64,000 bases of DNA from Saprospiraceae bacterium (GTDB taxonomy: Bacteria; Bacteroidota; Bacteroidia; Chitinophagales; Saprospiraceae). Under the pieces are notes generated by a model. The model saw only the letters and a program-made list of their open reading frames with translations. It was not told where the DNA came from and ran no database searches. Both the position numbers and the translations under genes were made by a program. The stretch lies in NCBI GenBank assembly GCA_016714985.1, contig JADKBS010000013.1:156453-220452 (forward strand). Direction: 5' to 3'. Shown in pieces: positions 16,916 to 26,107 of this stretch. Numbering within the stretch: position 1 is the stretch's first letter; each line of letters starts with the position of its first letter.

Positions 16916-18331
16916 TTAAGGGCACTCGGCAAAATAGTACATCGCCTTTTCCCAAACACAGCCAGCTATTTCGCAACCCAGCCTACGACCGTTCAAGTCC
17001 CCATCTTCAAAGTGGATGCCGCCGTACCTGCGTGACATGCCTGCACCTTCCACAAAGTCCTCCAGTTTGTCCCATTTCAAGGTGATTTCCTCGGATGGGG
17101 TGCAGTTAGGTTCGACCTTGGAGGAGCACGGCGCAAAAGTCTTGGACATTCCCAGTTCATTGGAAGGCAGGTAGGCCTCCGTTGCCTCAAAGAACTTGGC
17201 TATCACTTCGCAGGTGGCCGAGCTGAAGGTACTGTGCCCAGACACGTATTCTGCGAATGGCGGCGTGGGGATGTAGGTATTCCAGTTGCGGCCATCAATC
17301 TGCTGCGTGCCCTTGCACGGGCCAGCCCAAGCTTCGATGCATTTTCCTCCGAACAGTTCCCTGACCGCCGTCACTGGCCGCACATAATCATAGTAGCGCT
17401 TGCACTCCCAAACGGCGATGCTCACGTCCAGCAGCGCATTGGCAGCCAAGAAAAACAGTTTGATGTCCCTCGCATTCTGGTTCTTCCGTTTCTCCGAAAC
17501 GAACCGCACCACCTCGAAAAGCTGTGCGGGCGGCACGGTCCATTGGCCTTCGAACTTCTTTCCAGCCGATGCCACGATGTCGTCGTGCATGCCCGCAAAA
17601 TACTCGGCGATCATCTTCTCCCGGTCGGTCAGGCACTCGCTGATGCGGATGACGTCCGTCACCTGCTCGTAGAACATCCGGGTATTGCCCGATATGGGCG
17701 GCGATGGCCGGAAAGCATGGGCTGTCGGCAGGGCGAACGGCTGCACCGCCCCCCAATGCGGGGTGAGAAAAGCCTGGGCCGTACCGTCTTTTTTCCATAG
17801 CGGCTGCCAACGGTAGATGTCGCTCACCTTGTCCGGCGAGTTGACGGGCCGATAGCCCGTGTAGTCGGTGTAATGGCCTTCGGCCAAAGTGCCTTTTTGG
17901 TTGCTGCCATCCCCATGCCGCTGTTCGATGACCAGCCGGGCGGAGAGGTTGCCAATGCCCTGCGGCTTGGTGATGTCGAGGCTCTGGTCGTCGGGGTCGT
18001 GGCCCAGCTCGCACATCAGCTCCCGGAACATGCCCTTCTTCTCTGGCGGCAATGCACACCAAAGCAAGTCGTTCAGCGCCCGGAAAGCGGCGTAACTGTA
18101 TGCTTTTTCCCGGTTTACCCGCACGCACTCCGGCTTTGGCCGCTTGAGCCAATTGCCCGTGGTGGTACTGAATTCGGCGGAGCCGTTGTAGGCCGTCCAT
18201 GCGTCGTACATGGCGGTGTGAACGGTAGCGGCGGCCCGTGCGGCCATCGTCGGGCCAAGGCGGGCAAAGTAGATGGCATCGCAGGTGGTGCGATTCCAGC
18301 GGTGGACGAGGGTGGGGGAGTAAGTGGACAT
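16916..18331 (-). CDS. Vanadium-dependent haloperoxidase / PAP2-type protein
   Basis: A 471-residue protein of the PAP2 superfamily. VRPVTAVREL supplies one phosphate/vanadate ligand, PFAEYVSGHSTFSS has the Ser364-Gly-His366 core, and RRYGGIHFEDGD near residue 435 gives the second Arg and the metal-coordinating His. The N-terminal half matches the helical part of vanadium haloperoxidases. There is no signal peptide, so it should be cytoplasmic or carried. Haloperoxidase and acid phosphatase activities are both possible in this fold. It lies between the broken immunity gene and ParA in the cargo island, same strand, so it may be cargo or a helper; that is inference. Confidence 0.82.
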   Translation of the reverse strand: MSTYSPTLVHRWNRTTCDAIYFARLGPTMAARAAATVHTAMYDAWTAYNGSAEFSTTTGNWLKRPKPECVRVNREKAYSYAAFRALNDLLWCALPPEKKGMFRELMCELGHDPDDQSLDITKPQGIGNLSARLVIEQRHGDGSNQKGTLAEGHYTDYTGYRPVNSPDKVSDIYRWQPLWKKDGTAQAFLTPHWGAVQPFALPTAHAFRPSPPISGNTRMFYEQVTDVIRISECLTDREKMIAEYFAGMHDDIVASAGKKFEGQWTVPPAQLFEVVRFVSEKRKNQNARDIKLFFLAANALLDVSIAVWECKRYYDYVRPVTAVRELFGGKCIEAWAGPCKGTQQIDGRNWNTYIPTPPFAEYVSGHSTFSSATCEVIAKFFEATEAYLPSNELGMSKTFAPCSSKVEPNCTPSEEITLKWDKLEDFVEGAGMSRRYGGIHFEDGDLNGRRLGCEIAGCVWEKAMYYFAECP

Positions 18332-18402
18332 TTGAGAATTTTATGCAGTTAATTGATGGTTTTTGAGGTTTAGTGTTTTGACCTAAAAGTTCACGCAAAA
18401 CC

Positions 18403-18950
18403 TTAAATTTTAAATTCTTCTACAGGAATAAAATTAATTCCAACAGTTCCGGCTTCAGTAAACTTCCTTACCAATCCCTCTGATACGACAACAAGCGTAA
18501 CGTCTTTTTTTAAGCGAAAGAAGTCATGCCCTTTTATAATGTTGTTGTCCAAATGAAGCAGGTCAATACTAGCTATCAAACTACCTGAATACTTTATTTT
18601 AGACTCACTCAAATCAATAGCGTCAATAAAACATAATGGGTTTATCAAAAAATAATTATTAACCGTCATTTTATCGCTCGGATACGTACAAGTTACTGGT
18701 ATTAATTGTACTGGATCTTTCACGTTTTCGAGCAAAATATGAGTGGCTTTATCATTAAATATAAGCTGATGGTCAACATTTACTAACGAATCTAATTCGG
18801 GGATTTTGGCGGTATTACGACTTGAATTTTCGGCAAAGGTTCGCCAAATGCTTCCCCTTTAAAAAAGCTTGTGCGGCTTAAATTTTTTGGAAAAATTATT
18901 TTTTTAATGGTTGGATAATTCCAGTCTTGTCTAATTAAATAATGTTTCAT
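18403..18950 (-). pseudogene. Imm11/DUF1629-type immunity gene, frameshifted
   Basis: The C-terminal 110 residues (from 18735) contain NYFLINPLCFIDAIDLSES and VVVSEGLVRKF...GTVGINFIP, the pattern of Imm11 immunity proteins. Upstream, another frame from ATG 18950 gives MKHYLIRQDWNYPTIKKI, ending at a stop after 52 codons. Adding one base to the AAAA run at 18804-18807 joins both into a 182-residue protein of normal family length. It begins 6 bases after the end of the AHH-type nuclease remnant, the arrangement expected of a toxin-immunity pair. AT-rich. Either a decayed gene or a sequence error. Confidence 0.65.
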
Positions 18951-18955
18951 TTTTT

Positions 18956-19674
18956 TTAAATTTTGAAAGTGTCAACAATCTGTAATTTCAAAGGATCATT
19001 AGGGTCAAGCAGCTTGGCTTTAATTGTTTGTTCCATATCTCCGATTTGAGCAAGTAATTGATTTTCACTCCACAAGTTGGGTGCAGTTGCATTTTCCACA
19101 TTGGTTTGCAAGTTAGCAATCAACCCATTTACATAACTAAAATAATCACCGACGTGCCCACCAGAATGAAAGGGCGAACTATGCCATTGCTGCCTGAATA
19201 GGAATGGTATTAGGTAATATGACACCGTTTGACAAGCGATTTACATTATAGCCAGATTCAGCCGCAGCTTTCATTACCTCAAATTTTTTCAGCTTCTGAT
19301 GCTGCAAGTAATATGATGCCCATCGTGACGCCCTGTAAAGGGTGGTGACACTGCTCTTATGTTTGCAGTAAATCCGCTGCCTCGTGTCAACTTCCCACCT
19401 GCGATTTATCCCCGGACTTTGAAGTATTTTAGCTTTTTATGGGTTGTTCTGGTGCATACATATTCATACTGATATTGTAAGACCGCTGCACATACTCAAA
19501 ATTCAAATCTCCCCCATTCCTGACAGTAGAAATTTCAATAACCGACCGGTGGTCCCTATTCACTTTATTTTTAATTGCCTCAGCTTCGTCATGTGTGATT
19601 TCTCCTTCATCTGACTCCGTTACAGCTTCCGTGTCAATTTCCCTAAGCGCATTTTGCAAGGAATCATTTCCCAT
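18956..19674 (-). pseudogene. AHH-type nuclease toxin domain, broken by several frameshifts
   Basis: Pieces in different frames follow each other in the right order: a linker (ITHDEAEAIKNKV ... GGDLNFEYVQRS, 19429-19674), GRHDGHHI (HH at 19313-19318), FEVMKAAAESGYNVNRLSNG then ILPNT (about 19205-19275), and WHSSPFHSGGHVGDYFSYV (about 19120-19190) with an 89-codon tail. Together they match the AHH family of HNH/EndoVII-fold nucleases, which use paired His and an HxGxH segment. Joining the linker to the preceding DUF4157 gene needs one base fewer in the GGG run near 19672, giving one effector of about 1,350 residues. At least four more single-base changes are needed inside, so no intact toxin is encoded as written. 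Confidence 0.6.
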
Positions 19675-22600
19675 CTTCGGCTGCCCCGCCTCTACCTAGC
19701 AACCTTTCCACCCAGTTTTTGATAGCCGTCATCACCCTACGTATCCCATCCTCCACTTTTTGCCGAAGTTCCTTAATTACATCCTTCACCTTATCCACCA
19801 CGCCGTCCAGCCCGAAAAGTGCGGACAAGATAGCCATTGCAACAGGGATAGCAGCCGCCAATGCCCTTTCCAACACATTTGCGGCAGCAGCTATGATGCC
19901 TTTGATGAGGTCGCCAATACCATCCAGCACTCGTTCAATCATTTCAAGGATTTCACGGGCTTTGTCCATGATGGCCTGGAAGATGTTGAATACATCTATC
20001 ACCGTGGTGATAACTGCCATCACGCCAGTAGGGTCGAGTTTGGAGGCAACCCAGGCCAAGGCACGTACGACAATGGTATCTTCCAACCAACCTACAACGC
20101 CATCCAAAATCATATCCCAAATACTGCCGATGGCGCTCGATAGCCTGTCCCAAATGCTGCCCCCTTCTTCGCCTTGGTTCATCAGTGCCTCAAACCAATC
20201 CCAAGCCCTTGAAATAGCGCCAATGACCCGCTCAATCTTGGCCTTGAGTCCCCGCTTTCCTGTGACTTCTTCCAGAATCCGCAACAACATATCAACCGTG
20301 ATGCCGAGTATTTCAAATGCCAATTTCAGCATGGATCGGAAGCTGAAATCCTGTGGCATTTCAATGCCTGTGCCTTCCAACTTGGAGAAAAGCCATGATT
20401 GCAAACCACTTAGTAGGTGCGTACCAATATTTCCAAAGAACTGTTCAAAGCCAACTTTTAATGCCCGTATGAAATTGCCCAAGAAGCCCAATGGGTCGGC
20501 CAGGATGTCGCTCAAAGATTGCGCTCCTTTTGCAATTACCCGCATGACGAGTTGAGGTGGCAGCCCCAATAGGTCGAGCATCGTGCTGAAAAAAGTCCAA
20601 ATAGCTCCACGAAGGTTGCCATCCACAAAAATCTGCTTCAATATAGTAATGGCTGCAGCTTGTAACCGCTCCCAAATACCTTCTATTTGCTGCAATTTTT
20701 GGAAAAATGGCAAACGGCTCAGAATCTGGGTGAGGAAGAACTCCTTGATTGGTTCTTTGATGCAATCAGGAAGCATCATCCAGAGCGGCCCCATTAGGAA
20801 GTCAGGTAATTGGCCCAATAAATTGCCAAAGCACCAACAATCCCGACCAGCATATCGTAAATGGGCCGCAAGAACTCCCAATTTATGCAGTCCTTCACTG
20901 GCAGCATCAAGAGGGCGGTCACTTTTGATTGCGCAATCGTGTACGTCGTTCACCTTTGACTCCACCCAATCAATCAAGCCTGTGGCCATGTTTAGGATGG
21001 GTATGCTCCGCACGGATGCAAAAAACTGGGTGACTGAGGCGTGAATATCTCCGATAGTGCCACCAACCCAGGCAGATGCTTCAGCAATTTTGCCACGGAA
21101 GTTTTCGAGCGTTTGCTGGATAGCAGGCAATATCTGGTCCCGAAGGCTGGTTTGTGCAGCAACATTGCCAACGTTGGAGGCATCTTCACCCATCGCAGTT
21201 GAAGTGGCTACAACATTTTGCAGCCATTCATTGATGGTAGTCCGTAGGTTCAGGATGGCATTGAGTGGAATTAGGGCTTGAACCTTTGCTACCAGTGCAC
21301 GAGCAGGTTCTATTATCGGTCGAAGTTCTTCCTTGACCATTTCCCAAACCTCGCCTACCTTCTTGCGTTGCGCCCATTGTATCAGCCCCTCCTCGCCAGT
21401 TTCGTCTGCATTTAGCCCAAGTACGCCTTTAACAAAATCCCACGCTCCTCCTATGGCCTCCCGTATTGGCGACAGCCAATTCCAAATATTCCTTCCGATG
21501 GATTGAACCCAATTCCAAACATGCTCTGCCTTGGTTTGCAGCCATTGCAATGCAGGGAGCGCAAAGGACTCCCATATATTTGTAAAGAAATCAACCGCTG
21601 GCTGGAAAAAGGCCACAATAGAATCCCACGCTTCACCAGCCATTTTCGACACCAGTTCTTTCAAGTCATTAACTGCCGCAAATAGTGGCTCGCAATCACC
21701 AGCCGCCAATGCATTGACAATGACCCTTGCCCTCGCAACCCAGTTCCCAGATTTCGGGAAAATTTCAGCAATGAGCCCTGAATTATTTTGAAGGCCATCA
21801 AAAATGCCGTTGATACCTTGGAGTAGTTTTGTCTTGAAAAAATTGAGTATGCCCTCCCTTCTTATTTGCTCAATAATTGCCACAAGATTGGGTGCCAATG
21901 GTCGAATCTGGTCAATGATAAGGTCAGCAGCAGCTCCAACCACCCTACCTCCTGTTGCATCCCAAGCAGCTCCAATACCACCTGCCACATCGTCCAATAA
22001 ATCAGGCTGGATTGACGCTGAAGCAGTAGTGATTTCGGATTCATTGGCAGGTTTCCTCCTAACTTCTTTTTTCCTAACACTCGCCCCCTGCTGCACCGTA
22101 TGCGTCAGCTCATGCGCCAGCAGCCCCTTCCCACCCGAAGACCCCGGGTCATATTTTCCCTTGTTGAAATAAATATCGTTCCCGTGCGTAAAGGCCTGTG
22201 CGCCGATACCCTCGCTCATCTGCACCGCATCGTTGCCCGTATGTACCCGCACGCCGGAGAAGTCGGCCCCGAAGGCGCTTTCCATGTTGGAGCGGGTATC
22301 CTTGGGCAGGGCTTGGCCGCCGCCTTTCGAACTGCTCAATTGGCTTTCGAGGTCGGGCGAGGCGGCAGGTTCCGAGTCTGACTTAGCCTGTACGGTATTG
22401 TCGTCAGGAGGCAAGGCACCGCCTTCGAAGACGGGCTTCATCTCCACGTCGAGTTCATTGCCCTGGGTTTCTTCCTCTTCTTTTTGCTGCAATTTCTCCT
22501 CCTCCCCGCAGCTATCGCATTTTGCCTGCACAAATGGGGCGGCCATCGGTTTTGATTGCAAGGCAGGAGCTTCCTCGTTGCTTTCAAAAATGGCCTTCAA

Positions 22601-23014
22601 CTGTACATCCTCCTTCGATTGGAGCATTTCTTCCTCTTCTCCCTCCTTTTTTTGCAGTTTTTCCTCCGCTTCGCAATCGGCGCATTTTGCCTGCACCGAT
22701 GACTGCCCACCGTCTGCCGTCTGCCGTCCACCGTCCACCGTACCACGCACCACCCTATCGGCCATCCTATCCGCCTCCTGCTCGTACTTGTCGCCCGGCT
22801 TTCCAATGGCCAACTTGGTCTGTATCGGTGGCGGGCCGCTCGGCTTGTGGAAGAACGGGTTGCGCTCCGCCTGTTTTTCACTGCCTCCAAAAAACGATTG
22901 CCGCTCAGGCGCATCATGCCCCTCCGCTTCCTTCTTTTGGAAGAAAGGCTGCCCCTGCCCCGAATGATCGGAGTGCGAGGTGGTGGTGGTATGTTTTGCC
23001 TGAACTGCTTTCAC
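19664..23014 (-). CDS. Large DUF4157 protein, N-terminal part of a polymorphic toxin-type effector
   Basis: A 1116-residue frame. The N-terminus carries two FF.K segments and VQTKLAIGKPGDKYEQEADRMAD, then acidic stretches alternating with paired cysteines (CADC, CDSC), then DUF4157 with HELTH (301-305). From about residue 340 to the end it is almost entirely amphipathic helix, rich in Trp, Ile and Ala, a long stalk or possible membrane-active region; this is common in DUF4157 toxins but its role is not known. The frame ends NWVERLLGRGGAAEDGK, 11 bases into the next piece, and very probably once continued into the AHH nuclease domain. First large cargo gene of the accessory island. Confidence 0.78.
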   Translation of the reverse strand: MKAVQAKHTTTTSHSDHSGQGQPFFQKKEAEGHDAPERQSFFGGSEKQAERNPFFHKPSGPPPIQTKLAIGKPGDKYEQEADRMADRVVRGTVDGGRQTADGGQSSVQAKCADCEAEEKLQKKEGEEEEMLQSKEDVQLKAIFESNEEAPALQSKPMAAPFVQAKCDSCGEEEKLQQKEEEETQGNELDVEMKPVFEGGALPPDDNTVQAKSDSEPAASPDLESQLSSSKGGGQALPKDTRSNMESAFGADFSGVRVHTGNDAVQMSEGIGAQAFTHGNDIYFNKGKYDPGSSGGKGLLAHELTHTVQQGASVRKKEVRRKPANESEITTASASIQPDLLDDVAGGIGAAWDATGGRVVGAAADLIIDQIRPLAPNLVAIIEQIRREGILNFFKTKLLQGINGIFDGLQNNSGLIAEIFPKSGNWVARARVIVNALAAGDCEPLFAAVNDLKELVSKMAGEAWDSIVAFFQPAVDFFTNIWESFALPALQWLQTKAEHVWNWVQSIGRNIWNWLSPIREAIGGAWDFVKGVLGLNADETGEEGLIQWAQRKKVGEVWEMVKEELRPIIEPARALVAKVQALIPLNAILNLRTTINEWLQNVVATSTAMGEDASNVGNVAAQTSLRDQILPAIQQTLENFRGKIAEASAWVGGTIGDIHASVTQFFASVRSIPILNMATGLIDWVESKVNDVHDCAIKSDRPLDAASEGLHKLGVLAAHLRYAGRDCWCFGNLLGQLPDFLMGPLWMMLPDCIKEPIKEFFLTQILSRLPFFQKLQQIEGIWERLQAAAITILKQIFVDGNLRGAIWTFFSTMLDLLGLPPQLVMRVIAKGAQSLSDILADPLGFLGNFIRALKVGFEQFFGNIGTHLLSGLQSWLFSKLEGTGIEMPQDFSFRSMLKLAFEILGITVDMLLRILEEVTGKRGLKAKIERVIGAISRAWDWFEALMNQGEEGGSIWDRLSSAIGSIWDMILDGVVGWLEDTIVVRALAWVASKLDPTGVMAVITTVIDVFNIFQAIMDKAREILEMIERVLDGIGDLIKGIIAAAANVLERALAAAIPVAMAILSALFGLDGVVDKVKDVIKELRQKVEDGIRRVMTAIKNWVERLLGRGGAAEDGK
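22706..22742 (-). repeat. Period-7 repeat inside a coding region
   Basis: CCGTCTG-CCGTCTG-CCGTCCA-CCGTCCA-CCGTACC lies within the DUF4157 gene and is translated to a Gly/Asp-rich stretch (TVDGGRQTADGG). The same words build the spacer array at 59402-59440. A 7-base unit does not keep frame for single unit changes, so copy-number change here would break the gene unless in threes. Confidence 0.7.
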
Positions 23015-23226
23015 GGTTGTGATTCGTGATGGTAATTGGTGATTCGTGATTGGGGGTGTAAGGAAAAAATTTGACGCAGTTTTTTGACGCAGAAAGACGC
23101 AGATTTTTTATGATTCCTTATGCTTATTCCACCTTTGGTGGAAATACGGTGCTGCGCAAATAATCAAGCCTTCGTATCAAAAACAATTTTCTTCACGCCC
23201 CTAAACACGAGTCACGAATCACCAAC
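23015..23226. other. Spacer with inverted repeat, no gene
   Basis: Contains TGATTCGTGA-type heptamer words at 23032-23059 and their reverse complement (TCACGAATCACCAA) at 23211-23225, so both ends of the spacer can pair. No coding frame is supported. Confidence 0.45.
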
Positions 23227-23937
23227 TTACTTGAACATATCTATGTGTACCGTCAATCCGCTCATGTACAGCACGTAGGGAAACCACCAAGTGTCTTCAT
23301 CCATGCCGTTCTGTGCCACATAGCGTTCTGCGAGTTTCACAATTTTGTCATTGTTCGAAAGATTAGACTTTGCCTCAGCCTTTATGACAGAAAAAATCGG
23401 TTCGAAAGAAGGTGAATAGGAACGGTAAAAGCTCCAGCCCAAGCGGCGCAGCCACTCATCGCCCAGTTTGCCCTCCTTCCCCGATGCGGGGTTCAGGGCT
23501 GTCACGTCGTAGCGGTGGCCGTCTGCGTTCAAGGCGAAATTAGAAGGTAGCCCCGTACTATCCAAGGTTTTGTACACCTGTGGCTGGTATGCCTCGAAAT
23601 AAAGCCTGTCCAGTTCCAGCAACTCGCTGTACTTGACCCTGAACTTGTTGACCCGCTCGCCAGCATAGCCCCTGAGTGCGATGTGCTCAGACAGGTCCTT
23701 CACCAACACGCCCAGCCCACTGAACATTAGGCCAGTATCCTTCCTCACCTGCGACACCATAATGCTCATCGGGGTTTTTGGGGCGGACGGGCCAAGCATT
23801 TGCGAACCCATCACCTCGGCTTCCACGGCAATGGTTTCAACCTTCTCGCTCGGCACTGCACCTGTTGGCCGCACCAAGATTTCAGGTTTTAATGGGGTCC
23901 CTTTCAAAGGGGCTGGTATATTGGCTTGCTTTTTCAT
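23227..23937 (-). CDS. eCIS-island protein of unknown function
   Basis: A 236-residue soluble protein without signal peptide or membrane helix. The first 50 residues are Pro/Ala-rich and probably unstructured; the rest is mixed helix with YSELLELDRLYFEAYQ and DEDTWWFPYVLYMSG near the end. Not recognised. It is the first gene after the terminator-like hairpin, immediately upstream of the DUF4157 effector on the same strand, the position where a loading adaptor or chaperone would be expected; that is only inference. Confidence 0.6.
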   Translation of the reverse strand: MKKQANIPAPLKGTPLKPEILVRPTGAVPSEKVETIAVEAEVMGSQMLGPSAPKTPMSIMVSQVRKDTGLMFSGLGVLVKDLSEHIALRGYAGERVNKFRVKYSELLELDRLYFEAYQPQVYKTLDSTGLPSNFALNADGHRYDVTALNPASGKEGKLGDEWLRRLGWSFYRSYSPSFEPIFSVIKAEAKSNLSNNDKIVKLAERYVAQNGMDEDTWWFPYVLYMSGLTVHIDMFK

Positions 23938-24025
23938 GGCAATTGATTTTGAATGTTTTTAACTACTTAGCAGCGTGTTTTTTTCGAGGATAATTTTCAA
24001 TTTTCTTCGAAAACACCCCAAAATG

Positions 24026-24066
24026 AGGGAGGAGGGAGAAAAAATGATTTTTTCTCCCTCCTCCCT
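24026..24066 (-). terminator. Perfect 18-19 bp hairpin after the structural gene block
   Basis: Arms GGGAGGAGGGAGAAAAAA (24027-24044) and its exact complement (24048-24065) with a 3-base loop, extended by one A-T pair. Because the inner part is A6/T6, the hairpin carries its own U-tract on either strand. It lies between the tape-measure gene and the cargo island, so it probably reduces transcription of the cargo genes rather than ending the locus. Confidence 0.65.
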
Positions 24067-24122
24067 ACCTCACCTAATTTGTTATAAATATTTCAGGTGA
24101 AGAGGTCGTCCAAGATATAAGC

Positions 24123-25913
24123 TCAACTCCATTCGACGGTCAGTAGGGAAGGCATCCACGGCAGCTTCACCATACCGATGCCCCAAGGCAGCTTGTCCAA
24201 CAGGATGTCGATTGCCTGTCGCTCGACCCTTAAATGCCAGCCGCTTTCCCTTTTCTCCAACTTGCCGCTCCTGCTCAAAAAGCCCTCCCGCAAGCCATCC
24301 GGCGAGGCGTTGCCCAAGGCGCCCCAATGCTGTATGGCTGCTTTCAGCAAACCCTCGCATTCGTCCCGCTCCTCCTCCGTTAGGGCAACAAAGCGGTCAA
24401 TCGGTTGCTCCAAATCCATTCCGCAGAGCAGTTTTGACAAAAGCAACTCGCTTTCGGGCGCCTCCATCTCCTTGGTGGCCAGATAATGCAGCAGGTGCAC
24501 GGCTTTAACTTGGCCATCCACCTCCTTGAACTGACGTTGTGGGGTAAGCAAGCCCAGTTCGCCAAAAAGATTGCTCAAATAGACATGCAAGAGCACCACG
24601 CCTGCATTGGCCATATATATGCCTTCCTTTACTTCGGAGTCCATACTTTTCAAAAGTTTTTCAATTGGCTTTTGTGCTTGCGCAACGACCTGTGCAGCCT
24701 TCAACTTGCTTGCCACGGCGTCCGACATTACGGGGTATTTCTGACGGTTCCGCTTGGCTGCCTCCACCATTGACAGTACGGCAGTTGCCAAATGAGGGGC
24801 TTGAACCACTTCCCTCAGCAGTTGTCCGCCTTCTGTCTTTTGGTGCTCCATAATCGTGCGCTGCAACACAAGTTCCCAAATCGCCACCTCCAATTGGCGG
24901 AAATTCGAAAAACCCCTTGGTGGCCGATTTTTATAAAAAGCACGCAGTTCTTCCAAGCCCTGTACCAAGCCATCTTGTGGCAGGGAGGTAAAAAGCACAA
25001 CGACTTTTTTCAAAAAACTGCCCCTGTGCTGCAAGGCCAATCGGCGCAGCGCTTGGCCATTCCTGCGGAACAGCCTGCGCAATTGCTCCATTGCAAATTG
25101 GTCGAGCGCCAAGCTGTCCAAACTGCTTTTCAAGATGTTTTCTGGCAATTGGAGGTCTTGCGGAAATTGGCCTGTTTCCAAGAATGCCAACCAATGGCCA
25201 GTACCCAAGCTCCATTGCTGGGCAAAACGTTTTACCTGCGCAATAGCACCCGAAACTTCCTCATCCAGTTCGATTGGCAACAGAAGCACCTTATTCCCAA
25301 TAGGTTTTTCTTCCAAAACCAAGGCCCGTTCGACCCAAGCACGCCAAGTACTTTCAGGCACCTGTATCGTATCCGCCAGCCGTCTTTGCAGGAACTGCAC
25401 CACTTCATCGGCTGTCCAGCCTTGGTTCGAAAGCCGCTTGGCCAATGCCTTCACCACTGCCTCCAATTGTGCCTCAACTGCCTCCCATTCCATGGATGCC
25501 ACTGGGGGCAATGGCTCGCCAAATGTCCCGGTGCTGCGCTCCTTCACGTACCAAGGGAGCCGGCCCGTACCCAAGAATTGCTGCCATGCCTCAAAATTGC
25601 TTTGGCGGCTGCGCAAACTTGGCATTCCACCGAAGGCCTGCAATTCCTGCACAATGGCCTCTTCCAGCTTTTTTTCCAAAAGGCCCAAAAAAGCAGGTGA
25701 AAACAACTCACCTTCGCTAACCCTGCCGAGGTCAATTTCCAATTTGTCCAACCGCACTACCCTATCCTCAGGCACCAATCGGTCGAACAGCCGCTCAAGC
25801 GCCCCTGCTGCCTGTGTCCAAAACCAGTTGCTGGCCTCCTGTTGGAGCGCCACTGCATCTGCCTGCATGGGCAATTGCAGCTCGATGGTTTGCCGATTGA
25901 TGATGTGAACCAT
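24123..25913 (-). CDS. Contractile injection system tape-measure protein (Afp14-like)
   Basis: From ATG 25913 the product has 596 residues and begins MVHIINRQTIELQLPMQADA, the conserved N-terminus of eCIS tape-measure proteins, followed by EDRVVRLDKLEIDLG. The rest is long helix with Trp/Leu-rich repeats. In the particle it would run inside the tube and set its length. The frame is open upstream to 26030, but that part is made of repeats and is rejected. The start codon is directly preceded by four GATTTCG heptamers, leaving no clear ribosome site. It follows the Afp12-like gene and ends the structural block at a hairpin. Confidence 0.82.
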   Translation of the reverse strand: MVHIINRQTIELQLPMQADAVALQQEASNWFWTQAAGALERLFDRLVPEDRVVRLDKLEIDLGRVSEGELFSPAFLGLLEKKLEEAIVQELQAFGGMPSLRSRQSNFEAWQQFLGTGRLPWYVKERSTGTFGEPLPPVASMEWEAVEAQLEAVVKALAKRLSNQGWTADEVVQFLQRRLADTIQVPESTWRAWVERALVLEEKPIGNKVLLLPIELDEEVSGAIAQVKRFAQQWSLGTGHWLAFLETGQFPQDLQLPENILKSSLDSLALDQFAMEQLRRLFRRNGQALRRLALQHRGSFLKKVVVLFTSLPQDGLVQGLEELRAFYKNRPPRGFSNFRQLEVAIWELVLQRTIMEHQKTEGGQLLREVVQAPHLATAVLSMVEAAKRNRQKYPVMSDAVASKLKAAQVVAQAQKPIEKLLKSMDSEVKEGIYMANAGVVLLHVYLSNLFGELGLLTPQRQFKEVDGQVKAVHLLHYLATKEMEAPESELLLSKLLCGMDLEQPIDRFVALTEEERDECEGLLKAAIQHWGALGNASPDGLREGFLSRSGKLEKRESGWHLRVERQAIDILLDKLPWGIGMVKLPWMPSLLTVEWS

Positions 25914-25949
25914 TCGATTTCGGATTTCGGATTTCGGATTTCGGACCTT
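25914..25949. repeat. Period-7 array GATTTCG x4 abutting a start codon
   Basis: Four exact GATTTCG units stand immediately 5' of the tape-measure ATG. Read in the mRNA direction they are CGAAATC units, A-rich but without a Shine-Dalgarno motif, which is common in Bacteroidota. The same words occur in the RNase P RNA insert and at 40795. Confidence 0.85.
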
Positions 25950-26107
25950 GTCCCGACACCTCGGGATTGCGGGGCATCGGATTTTGAAAAAGCAATTTGT
26001 TAAAACAATAGCATTTGAGACGCATATCAAAAAAACAACGTATTCATTTGATTATCAATTACTTACCTGCAATTTCTCCAATTTTTTCAATTTCCAACTC
26101 CTCATTC

